This document shows, in pieces, positions 45,501 to 52,495 of a DNA stretch of 64,000 nt; position 1 is the first letter of the stretch; each line of letters begins with the position of its first letter. The DNA lies in assembly GCF_030503435.1 (NCBI RefSeq), contig NZ_JAUKPO010000007.1:62001-126000 (forward strand), given 5' to 3'. Source of the stretch: Rhodocytophaga aerolata. GTDB taxonomy: Bacteria > Bacteroidota > Bacteroidia > Cytophagales > 172606-1. Below the pieces are notes generated by a model. The model was not told where the DNA came from, did no database searches, and saw nothing but the letters and a program-made list of their open reading frames with translations. A program made the position numbers and the translations under genes.

Positions 45501-46380
45501 GCAATTTCTCCGTTTTAAAAGGGCCGTTGCTGCTACAGAAATATTGGTTCATCTGCATTACACCAACAAAACCCTACCTAACGATCTTTTGCTCCAAACA
45601 TTAAGTCTCTTAGCAGAAAAGGGGAAGGGGAATGATAATTATATGCCTGATCGCCATAATCTGGAGATTTTACTTGATGAACTTATACATACGCCTGTTG
45701 CTGAAAAAGCAAAAGCAATCCAATTAGCTTTCACTTTGAGCTCTGTTGTTTTGTTGAAAAACCCCAAAATTCTTAACCATGAGCTGCAGCAAAACCCAGC
45801 TTTCTTTATAGAAGCACTAGGCTTGCTCTATAAAAAAGATTCGCTTCCTAATGAGACTTCAACTGGTGAAAGTAGTGGACAAATTTCCCCCAAATTTGCA
45901 ACAATGGTTTGGGAGTTATTCCACCACTGGGATAGCCTACCTGGATTACAAGCCGATGGAACGCTTGATGAACAAGCACTTAAGGCGTGGGTTTCGCAGG
46001 TAAAAGAACTAGCAATTAAAGAGAGTTTATTCAAAGGATTTAGCTGCCAACTTGGCCAAATACTCAGTCACTCTCCAACGGGGCCTGAAGGAGTTTGGCC
46101 ACATCCAGCAGTATGTGCCATAATTGAGCAAGAGGCAAACAATGAACATTTAGAGCAATATTTCCGGACTGGTTGTTTTAACCATCATGGTAAGAACCAT
46201 GCTGTAGATGGTGGACAAAGGGAAAAATTGATTTCGGAGAATTATGCTAGATGGGCATCTGAATTAGAGTTAAGCTTCCCAACTACTGCACGAATACTGC
46301 GCAAGCTTGCATCTACCTTTTTAGAAATGTCTGAAAACTTAAAAAACGAAGAGGAAAATGAGGATCAGATAGGAATTTGA
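42562..46380 (+). CDS. giant protein with PD-(D/E)xK-like N-terminus and helical-repeat body (1272 aa)
   Basis: Residues ~30-110 look like a restriction-endonuclease fold: HFRAHEGTAIGGWDGII gives an Asp, SRWELGTNQNAPNKIKGDF gives Glu-x-Gly and a Lys, and DFEKR follows. LIFVVARRWSGKEDWAKEQ and EIHVIDADDLEAWM follow as the fold's last strands. Residues ~195-320 (LLLAGRSTTVEHIGKWL, LILIPEIETAQL) resemble the NTPase region of defence proteins but lack a P-loop. The remaining ~900 residues are helices without clear repeats. Large proteins of this build occur in defence islands. Function is unknown; nuclease activity is inferred. Its partners are the 150-aa gene and integrase upstream. Confidence 0.72.
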   Translation: MIFSQLITATDLIERNYHLQERGIFPDLIRRLILHSDPSVKWIHFRAHEGTAIGGWDGIIEEAEGASPYVPSGRSRWELGTNQNAPNKIKGDFEKRDKAPNPEIDISQTALIFVVARRWSGKEDWAKEQTDQQDSWREIHVIDADDLEAWMQLHPAVHIWFSAQLGKYVPGLSDIESWWKDWAHQTDPIMHPSLLLAGRSTTVEHIGKWLRSSEIVLNVFASTAEESLAVVAATILTLPEDQQEYYLSKIIVVRDIEAWNHLVLSHTKLILIPEIETAQLTKLISAATRQGHRVILPRSATEAKPEDFIVTPLQKTAVQKELEQIGIAELEASEKAQLARRSFTAFQRSLLTDKSLQKLWWSEPSIAKKLLPLALLGYWQDEQEGDQRIVEKITGEPYSTTKSLLIEWAKQPNSPVRILAGEWFIIDPADVWEQTVYYFSAEPKQKFEEIILEVLGTSHPRFTLPPNERHTASIRGIKSDYSKRLRAGITNTLALISTTSVTGENSQVNWVNHQVKQLLDKANADASGHLWASLDRYLPMLAEAAPDTFLTIVLNELKRTDSILTTLFIEEEGFLFPNSNHTGLLWALESLAWPPAYLSDTALALAKLARIDPGGRIANRPINSLREIFIPWNPQTNVNANGRLAVLDRLRKEEPQIAWDLMIKLLPKSHDSSGPTHIPRMRWRDWQIKPRHGVLRKQYFESIAGTTERLLLDASTNSERWEQLIDNIPQLVQRLDSAELRNKLFEQLDNMGSVPLSDKARAKLRSEVRELLNHHRSFPQAEWSLNEKELKPFSILYEKLEPENLLYRHAWLFTDRPKLPEGFDMKKRTENRDFISHAQDAALAEILDTKGISCISELLKIVPKPVELGQAIGRSSLSEQEKIELLKTYLSSKDSPEHSFGEEGLAFSFVSILNESAGAFIKTHTKDFTPEQLGVWLAHLPMEPESWQIVNEFGNEVVEKYWLQARAFVRKEDDSEEAIRQFLRFKRAVAATEILVHLHYTNKTLPNDLLLQTLSLLAEKGKGNDNYMPDRHNLEILLDELIHTPVAEKAKAIQLAFTLSSVVLLKNPKILNHELQQNPAFFIEALGLLYKKDSLPNETSTGESSGQISPKFATMVWELFHHWDSLPGLQADGTLDEQALKAWVSQVKELAIKESLFKGFSCQLGQILSHSPTGPEGVWPHPAVCAIIEQEANNEHLEQYFRTGCFNHHGKNHAVDGGQREKLISENYARWASELELSFPTTARILRKLASTFLEMSENLKNEEENEDQIGI

Positions 46381-46452
46381 TCAACTTTCCACCTAGGCTG
46401 GTTGGGATTAATATAATTGAATTAATTGGCCTTAACTTTCAATATATTCTCT

Positions 46453-46615
46453 CAAAGCGTTGTATAGCGTGGAGAAAACATATCTTGGGGAGCATCTGCC
46501 AGCTCTGCTTAATAGTACTGCTTGCATGAGTAAGAGTGCCTTTGCCGTAGCGCTGGTTGAGGCTGTCTATGACCTGCGTCAGTACTTCACGGGTGTGGCC
46601 AGTAGCAGGCTAATG
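46453..46615 (-). pseudogene. remnant of umuC (C-terminal end)
   Basis: Reading the minus strand gives REVLTQVIDSLNQRYGKGTL then THASSTIKQSWQM. A one-base shift then gives KDMFSPRYTTL-stop. The order (LMxxLDxINxRYGKGT, then W.M, then SPRYTT) is that of the end of Y-family polymerase UmuC. The rest of the gene is missing, and the residue run is broken by stops upstream. It shows that the element (or an ancestor) carried a umuDC-like error-prone repair gene. A further 29-residue coding-like stretch (KEGIYPFETDNVQEYHYQKY) lies upstream at about 46660-46740. Confidence 0.65.
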
Positions 46616-46977
46616 CTTATTTCTCTACTAAGTCCTGCTGGTAGTCGCTGACTGGGAGATTTCCAGTAAATCAATGCCATATTTTTGGTAGTGATATTCT
46701 TGCACATTATCCGTTTCAAAGGGGTAGATACCTTCCTTTTGATGTGTTGATTAGTCCTCCAAGGGTATTTTTGATGAAAAAATACTGATTCTACTATATA
46801 TTACAGAACAGTATTCGATTGCATAGTTATCTTGTCTTTACAATCTTTTTTTGTATACTTGTTTACTTAATGGTTTGATAAAAGTATATTCACTTGTATA
46901 AGTGAAAGATAAAAGGATTATTAAAATTTAGTATAGAAGAAAGATAGTAACATAAACAGTTAGCGTATTTAAGATCC

Positions 46978-47097
46978 CTGCTCTAGGAAACCGCCAATTT
47001 CACAATTGCACAGGGGAGATTAAATCAACGCCTACGTGTCACAAGCGTGGGCTTGGTTTATCTTGTGCAAAGGTGCTTGGCGGTACCTCTAGAACAG
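46978..47097. ncRNA. 120-nt rod-like hairpin, probable structured RNA or recombination site
   Basis: Almost the whole segment pairs with itself: CTGCTCTAG with CTAGAACAG (one mismatch), CCGCCAA/TTGGCGG, TTGCACA/TGTGCAA, AGAT/ATCT, AAATCAA/TTGGTTT (with wobbles) and GCCTACG/CGTGGGC around a 9-nt loop TGTCACAAG. Stems are separated by small bulges, giving an extended rod. No ORF uses the region, and compensating G-T pairs suggest selection on RNA pairing. It lies 117 bp upstream of the 240-residue gene. Retron RNA, 6S-like RNA and folded single-strand recombination sites are possibilities; no reverse transcriptase is in the window. Confidence 0.6.
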
Positions 47098-47213
47098 ATA
47101 AATTCAAGTCTCACGCTTTTTGTATTATATGGATTTTCTGTTATTCATCATTATCATAAATAAAGTAAAAGAGGTAGAAATCATGCCACCCATTTTCAAT
47201 AGTTCGTATAGCC

Positions 47214-47936
47214 ATGCAACAAGACACCCTACACTCATCTAATTTTCTTCCAGAGGGCTCTTCTTTTTTTAATAGTAGGCAGAGATTTTGGGTTATAGAG
47301 TACTCTCCAGTAGTCAGAGATTTCTATATTAATAACCTAGATTCGACTACAGTTGAGAACAGGGAAGTTTTACTCAAAGGATATAAAAAAGATGCCTTGT
47401 TTCTGGGCATCTACAAAGACAGAGAAACGGCAGAAAACTTTGCCAATGTTTTCAAAGACAAACTCATTACAGGCGGAAGGTGGTATAGCTATCTTCCATC
47501 CTATCCTCATTGGCCTTCTGCTGGACAAGATATTAGCTTTTCAGATTGGTTTCAAAGCTATCTTGCTTCCAAAACCTTTCAGGCAAAGGACATAGACTTT
47601 GCCCTACTTGAACAAGCGTCCGGTGAATCGCTAAGCTATGAATTGATCAGTAGCTTAATCTGTCACGAATTCAATAAAAAGCCTTATGGCTTTATTGAGG
47701 AATTTTGCAATAAAAAGAAGCTACCCTTTGAAAAGATGAAAAGCTTTATTAACAATCCTGAATTTGATCTTGATAAAAGTTTGTTTATAAATCATATTCT
47801 GCTTGCCCTAGACTATAGAGTGAAAATGAATATAGTCATCTTATACGAGGATAAAGATGCAAAAAATCATACAGAAGATCTATCTTATTATTTTATCAAA
47901 CAAAGCGATAAGGCCGAGCAATTGCCCCTTTTATAG
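47214..47936 (+). CDS. hypothetical protein (240 aa) after the rod-like hairpin
   Basis: No signal or membrane helix. FWVIEYSPVVRDFYINNLD, LFLGIYKDRETAENFANVF, SYELISSLICHEFNKKPYG, and LLALDYRVKMNIVILYEDKD show a soluble alpha/beta protein, but I know no family. First of three same-strand genes (240, 128 and 84 residues; gaps 102 and 75 bp) that look like a small accessory operon, perhaps plasmid- or phage-derived. Confidence 0.6.
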   Translation: MQQDTLHSSNFLPEGSSFFNSRQRFWVIEYSPVVRDFYINNLDSTTVENREVLLKGYKKDALFLGIYKDRETAENFANVFKDKLITGGRWYSYLPSYPHWPSAGQDISFSDWFQSYLASKTFQAKDIDFALLEQASGESLSYELISSLICHEFNKKPYGFIEEFCNKKKLPFEKMKSFINNPEFDLDKSLFINHILLALDYRVKMNIVILYEDKDAKNHTEDLSYYFIKQSDKAEQLPLL

Positions 47937-48038
47937 ACCCTACAATCACCACTGAGTAAAAAAACTTTAACTAGTCAGCTTTGCCTATCCAAAAAGAAAA
48001 ATAGTATAGTAATAACGTGTAATCATTTCTAGTAACCT

Positions 48039-48425
48039 ATGTCTACAGCCTTACTTAATTCCCAATCAAGCGCTTATCCAGATAAAAGAGCTGTGATCCT
48101 AGGATTGATTGAGCGTCAGATTCTCGAATTTCGGTGTGGGATACTTATTTGGTCCCATAAACCCAGGTATCAAATTAATGTGCTTTCTGAAAGTGCAATC
48201 CTGCTATTAATGGGTTTTGAAGATAATGATCGTCAAGGGGAACTCTATGGCTACTTCCGAGGGCTGATGGAGCAAACTCTCGCTTTAGAGATAAATCCTA
48301 GCCAACATGATCAGGCAAAATTACAGGCAGAAGAGGTATATGAGGCTTTGCTAGCAAGAAAAGAAAGCTTAACAGGCATCTATAATCAGGAGCGAACGAT
48401 GATAAGTAAGTTCAGTAATCAATAA
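48039..48425 (+). CDS. hypothetical protein (128 aa)
   Basis: Helical, soluble: ILGLIERQILEFRCGILIWS, AILLLMGFEDNDRQGELYGY and LQAEEVYEALLARKESLTGI. No recognised family. Middle gene of the 47214-48755 row. The start (MSTALLNSQSSAYPDKR) is the first ATG after the intergenic region. Confidence 0.55.
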   Translation: MSTALLNSQSSAYPDKRAVILGLIERQILEFRCGILIWSHKPRYQINVLSESAILLLMGFEDNDRQGELYGYFRGLMEQTLALEINPSQHDQAKLQAEEVYEALLARKESLTGIYNQERTMISKFSNQ

Positions 48426-48500
48426 AGTGTATAAGCGCTGGATGATGGGTGAAAGTTATGGATAGGCAGAAATATAAAGCTAATCTCAAAATAAATATAA

Positions 48501-48755
48501 ATGGCAAAAAAATCGAAGGTCAAAAAGAAAACCAGTAATACAAGTAAGGAGCCTGTCAATACTAAGCTTAGCATACCTAAGAAGGAAGCAGTAGGTCAAG
48601 ACAATAGAATTGGGATGCATTTTGATGTCTCTGCCTCCTTCAAGCGGGAATATAAGCTATATGCCCTTCAACGAGAGATGAGCATGCTAGAGATCTTCAA
48701 AGAATCTTTTGCACTCTACAAGAAGGTCTACCCACCTAAAGAGGGGGACAGATGA
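48501..48755 (+). CDS. small protein with ribbon-helix-helix-like C-terminus (84 aa)
   Basis: A Lys-rich N-terminus (MAKKSKVKKKTSNTSKEP) then IGMHFDVSASFKREYKLYAL and REMSMLEIFKESFALYKK, a strand followed by two helices of the length found in ParG/Arc-type ribbon-helix-helix DNA-binding proteins. It may be a regulator of the small operon or a plasmid-partition-type protein. No ParA-like ATPase is in the window. The call rests on the pattern only. Confidence 0.5.
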   Translation: MAKKSKVKKKTSNTSKEPVNTKLSIPKKEAVGQDNRIGMHFDVSASFKREYKLYALQREMSMLEIFKESFALYKKVYPPKEGDR

Positions 48756-49435
48756 ATAAATGACCTATAAGCAGCTGCTGAGAAAAGTTGATCCCTTATC
48801 CTTTTCTATTATTTAATGATGGATGAGAGAAAATAAGTTATATGAATAAAAGCAGCCCTTCGCTAATCTTGTTTTCTTCATAGGTAGGAAATGTACTAAT
48901 AAAATAATTTATCCACCTGCCCTCTATCCTATCTATATGAGAGAAATCTAAATTAAACAGCTAATAGCTATATGGAATGATGATGGATTTGTGTAATAAT
49001 TTATATTTCACATAACCAGGCTATTTTAGTGCATCTTTAAGAAATTGTTTATTGTTGATATGCACGTTGCTACTTTCAGTTAGATCTTTTCTGCAAACCA
49101 ATATTCTTGTGAGCCTCAATACTAATTGAGGCTATTTCATTTTAATTAAAATATTTTTTGCCCTAAAATGAGGTTAGAGTTATAGCTATTATTGAATCAT
49201 CTGCTTAATAAAATCATGGCTAGAAAAGCAAAATACCAGTATTTTATTTGAAGAGTTATAGTATTACTTGAATCTAAACTTTAATACAGGTACGTTAACT
49301 AACTATATATTAGTGGCATAAGATAAAAAAATCATTGTATGCTAACTAGTTTTATTCTATATTGTTCTCAGCTTTTCTTGCTTAAAGAAAAACAGCCGAA
49401 ATCACAAAAGCTTATAACAATACTTTTCAGTGTCT
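48756..49435. other. 680-bp region upstream of the recombinase operon, no supported gene
   Basis: AT-rich, without a plausible ORF. It probably holds the promoter of the recombinase/thyA operon and possible binding sites, but none can be pinned down by eye. Its one clear structure is the hairpin at 49113-49132, listed separately. Confidence 0.5.
49113..49132. terminator. hairpin in the recombinase upstream region
   Basis: Perfect 8-bp arms GCCTCAAT / ATTGAGGC with loop ACTA, followed by TATTTCATTTT. It could terminate read-through from the 84-residue gene or be a regulatory hairpin. Confidence 0.55.
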
Positions 49436-50605
49436 ATGACAACACACAAAACGATAGTGGAGGAGAAAGGGGAATTAGTTACCCTTTTTGATGATGAAGA
49501 GAAAATAATCGAATTGCCTACTCTTTTTGCTCATACTATGGCGCGAAAACCAAGATACAGTAAGAAATCAGTTGGCGAATATACTAAGGATATTATGTAT
49601 TTCTGTAAAGCTTTACAGAAGGATAAGATATACAAAGTATATTCAATTGATGAGGCTTTACAAATAGTAGGGTCAAGATTTGTTGAGGATTGGCTCTCTC
49701 AATTACAACGCCAAGGATTAAGCCAGTATACCATCAGAAAAAGAGATGCTGTATTAAAATCTTTTTTTGATTGGCTTACAACTGAAGAAGCTGGAAGAGT
49801 TAGAGATATTGATAATCATCCGTATTCAGACGGCAAGTTAAAAACAGTTGCTCCACACCGACCGCCTCCAAAATATCTGACTTATCTAGAAGTATGTGAT
49901 TTCATATCGAATGGTTTTAAAAACGAGAGCGAACGCTGCTTAGTACACTTTTTATATGATACCGGATTACGTGTTTCAGAAGTTTGCAGGGTATTAAAGT
50001 CTGATTTACCAGATTTAGATCATTACCCTGATAGTTTAATGTATTTTCCGCTTTTAGTTATGGGATCGAAAGGCAGAGGAGGCAATCTTAAACCAAGATA
50101 TACAATAATTAGCAGGTCTATGATTGAAAGAATTAATCGCCTTCATAATAATTGGAGGGTTTATAGAAAGGCGGAATTGAATTTTGAAAGGCAAGAAATT
50201 CCTATGTTTCTCAATGTGAGGGGAAAGCCTATAACTCGCCATGCTATACAAAAAAAATTTAATTCTACCTCAGAAGCTCTTTTAAATGCAGGCATACTGA
50301 ATAAAACAATAAGCCCTCACAGGTTAAGACATGGAACAGCATTTTCCATTCTAAAGTCCGAGCATGGACGGGAATTTTTGGAAAATTTAGTTGTCTGCCA
50401 AAGAGCCTTAGGTCATTCTCACATCAAATCCACAGAAATGTATACTGCTATACCTGCTCCTATTATAGCCAAAATTCAACAGTTAGGAGATAGCAATGGC
50501 ATAAATAATAGGTATGAAGAGGCTATATACATTTATAGGAATACCTTCAAGCCACAAAAAAATCACACAGAAAAAAGAGGACATGGATCTAAAACTAAAA
50601 GCTAA
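49436..50605 (+). CDS. tyrosine recombinase A of the terminal trio
   Basis: 389 residues from the ATG at 49436 (a GTG two codons upstream is an alternative). N-terminal core-binding domain (YSKKSVGEYTKDIMYFCKAL), then a complete catalytic set: Arg in YDTGLRVSEVCRVL, Lys in LLVMGSKGRGGNLKPR, His-x-x-Arg in SPHRLRHGTAFSI, His in ALGHSHIKSTEMY and the nucleophile Tyr. It resembles Tn554 TnpA/GInt GinA by position and type. The stop overlaps the start of the next gene by one base (TAATG), so the genes are translationally coupled. Confidence 0.9.
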   Translation: MTTHKTIVEEKGELVTLFDDEEKIIELPTLFAHTMARKPRYSKKSVGEYTKDIMYFCKALQKDKIYKVYSIDEALQIVGSRFVEDWLSQLQRQGLSQYTIRKRDAVLKSFFDWLTTEEAGRVRDIDNHPYSDGKLKTVAPHRPPPKYLTYLEVCDFISNGFKNESERCLVHFLYDTGLRVSEVCRVLKSDLPDLDHYPDSLMYFPLLVMGSKGRGGNLKPRYTIISRSMIERINRLHNNWRVYRKAELNFERQEIPMFLNVRGKPITRHAIQKKFNSTSEALLNAGILNKTISPHRLRHGTAFSILKSEHGREFLENLVVCQRALGHSHIKSTEMYTAIPAPIIAKIQQLGDSNGINNRYEEAIYIYRNTFKPQKNHTEKRGHGSKTKS

Positions 50606-52485
50606 TGGCTAAGACAATCAAAATGTATCATGAAAGTGGACTCGCTAAAATTTTACCTAAACCTACTACTGAAGATCCATATGCTCAACTAAAATTCATC
50701 TTTAACCGTGTTGCTAATCTTAAAATAAGTAAAAGCACAAAGGAAAATTTCAAAACAGCACTATCCTTTTATATAAATACCTATTTACCAAAGACACATA
50801 ATTTTGATAGTAAATTAGAAAATAATAAGCTTTTTTTTCTGAATGAGCAGTGGGATAAGTTTGCTTTACATAATGTTGAAAAGTACTTCAAAAAATACAA
50901 TGTAGAAGGAAGTAAGACCAGACTTTCTTCCTTTACAGTGACTTCACATATGTCTGCTATTAGGCAAGTAATGGAGTATGCCTTATTTCATCAATTGACT
51001 AAGGATGAAAACCTGCTTCAAGCAGGAGTAGGTTTGCCTATAAAAGAAACGGAGCAAAATACAGCCTATAGCGATTTTGAAGTAAATGAAATAAACAGGA
51101 TGTTGAAGGAAGAACTTGAATTTACTTCTAAGCTTCTTAGTAAAAAAGGATATCAAAAAACAGGGATTGGGCGGGACCCTCGCATCAAACCCTGCATGAA
51201 AGGATTTCCTAGGGGCTCAGTCCATCCGGAAGGATTTGGTTGGAAAGAGACTGATAATATGCGATGGTACTTTGAAAATGTAATGGATTGTGAAGCATTA
51301 TCAGGCGTACCTGAAAATAAAATAAAACATAATAATTTTTTTCACAATGTAACTAGGTGCTATAAAGGAGGGCTACCTGCCCTCTACCGTGCGTGGGGTG
51401 TAACTTCTTTGATAGATGCAGATGTACTTATGCCCTTTGCAATGAAACTAGCCTTATACACAGGCATGAACCCTGACTCTCTGTGGGATTTAACAGCAGA
51501 TTGTTTTCAAGAAAAGCATCCTTTATCTAATGTGCCATACATAAAATACTTTAAGCAGCGAAGTCTGGGCCATAAGGAAATGCATTTAAACATATATGAT
51601 AAAAATGTAGCTATCAGAGAACTGAAAGAAAATGAAGCAAATGTTATCCGGACGATTTTTAAACAGATCATTGAACTTACTGCGGCTGTTCGAGAGAGAG
51701 CTCCTAAAGAATTAAAAAGCTTTCTGTTTATTTATGAAGTATCTAGTAACAATAATTATGGTGTAGTTAGTAGAATCAATATTAAGGTTACATCAGAATG
51801 GTGCAAAAGAAAGTTAATACGATATAATCTTAGATCACAAAATGATAAAAGACTACAACTTAATATAGTTCGATTCCGCTCAACTAAAATTTCACAAATG
51901 GTAAAAGAGGGCTATGATTTTTTTGAAATTCAAAGTAGATGTGGCCATAAATCGATTGCACAAACGCTGAGATATATATCAAAAAATAACCTCGAGATTA
52001 ATGCTAGAAAAATCATTAGGACTGCTTTAACTTATATTCATGAGAATCGTGCATGGCAATTGCAAGAACAACCTGAGTATGCTCTAGAACACACGTCTTC
52101 AAATAAAACCGTTATTTATAAAGGTATTATAGCAGATTGCAGGAATGTTTTAGATCCCCCAAAAGAGGTACAAATGCTAAAAGGTTATCAAAAAGGGGAA
52201 GTTTGTACCCGGTATAATATGTGCCTATTCTGTAAAAATGTAGTTATTTTAACTTTACACCTCCCATTGTTAATTGTTTATAAGAATCAAATTGTAAATG
52301 CTATAAAAAATATGCCAATAGAGCTTCCTACTATAAAGCATTATAAAAAAAGCCTTAGCATAATAGAAGAAATATTAGATCCCGAGAAATCAGAGTTTAG
52401 CAAGGAAGACCTAGAATGGGCGCATAGTGCTGCCGAATGTATGAATGAGTTAACAGATACAGTAGTTTATAGACCTATCTTATAA
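50605..52485 (+). CDS. tyrosine recombinase B of the terminal trio (degenerate catalytic set)
   Basis: 626 residues; an N-terminal core-binding domain and a C-terminal catalytic-type fold. The first active-site box reads LYTGMNPDSLWDLTADC, so the usual Arg is replaced by Asn-Pro, and the box-II region reads NIVRFRSTKISQM in place of H-x-L-R. The second His and Tyr are retained in CGHKSIAQTLRYI. A Cys cluster near the C-terminus (CTRYNMCLFC) suggests metal binding. The length resembles Tn554 TnpB and GinB. It may be structural in a complex with the others and not catalytic by itself, an inference. Confidence 0.85.
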   Translation: MAKTIKMYHESGLAKILPKPTTEDPYAQLKFIFNRVANLKISKSTKENFKTALSFYINTYLPKTHNFDSKLENNKLFFLNEQWDKFALHNVEKYFKKYNVEGSKTRLSSFTVTSHMSAIRQVMEYALFHQLTKDENLLQAGVGLPIKETEQNTAYSDFEVNEINRMLKEELEFTSKLLSKKGYQKTGIGRDPRIKPCMKGFPRGSVHPEGFGWKETDNMRWYFENVMDCEALSGVPENKIKHNNFFHNVTRCYKGGLPALYRAWGVTSLIDADVLMPFAMKLALYTGMNPDSLWDLTADCFQEKHPLSNVPYIKYFKQRSLGHKEMHLNIYDKNVAIRELKENEANVIRTIFKQIIELTAAVRERAPKELKSFLFIYEVSSNNNYGVVSRINIKVTSEWCKRKLIRYNLRSQNDKRLQLNIVRFRSTKISQMVKEGYDFFEIQSRCGHKSIAQTLRYISKNNLEINARKIIRTALTYIHENRAWQLQEQPEYALEHTSSNKTVIYKGIIADCRNVLDPPKEVQMLKGYQKGEVCTRYNMCLFCKNVVILTLHLPLLIVYKNQIVNAIKNMPIELPTIKHYKKSLSIIEEILDPEKSEFSKEDLEWAHSAAECMNELTDTVVYRPIL

Positions 52486-52495
52486 TAGTAGCTAG

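Noticed and set aside
46460-46651. 63-codon plus-strand ORF
   Set aside because: It is the antisense of the umuC remnant, which explains the open frame better.
46978-47097. Retron msr-msd RNA
   Set aside because: The rod-like fold is suggestive, but no reverse transcriptase is encoded in the window and no retron sequence hallmarks were recognised.
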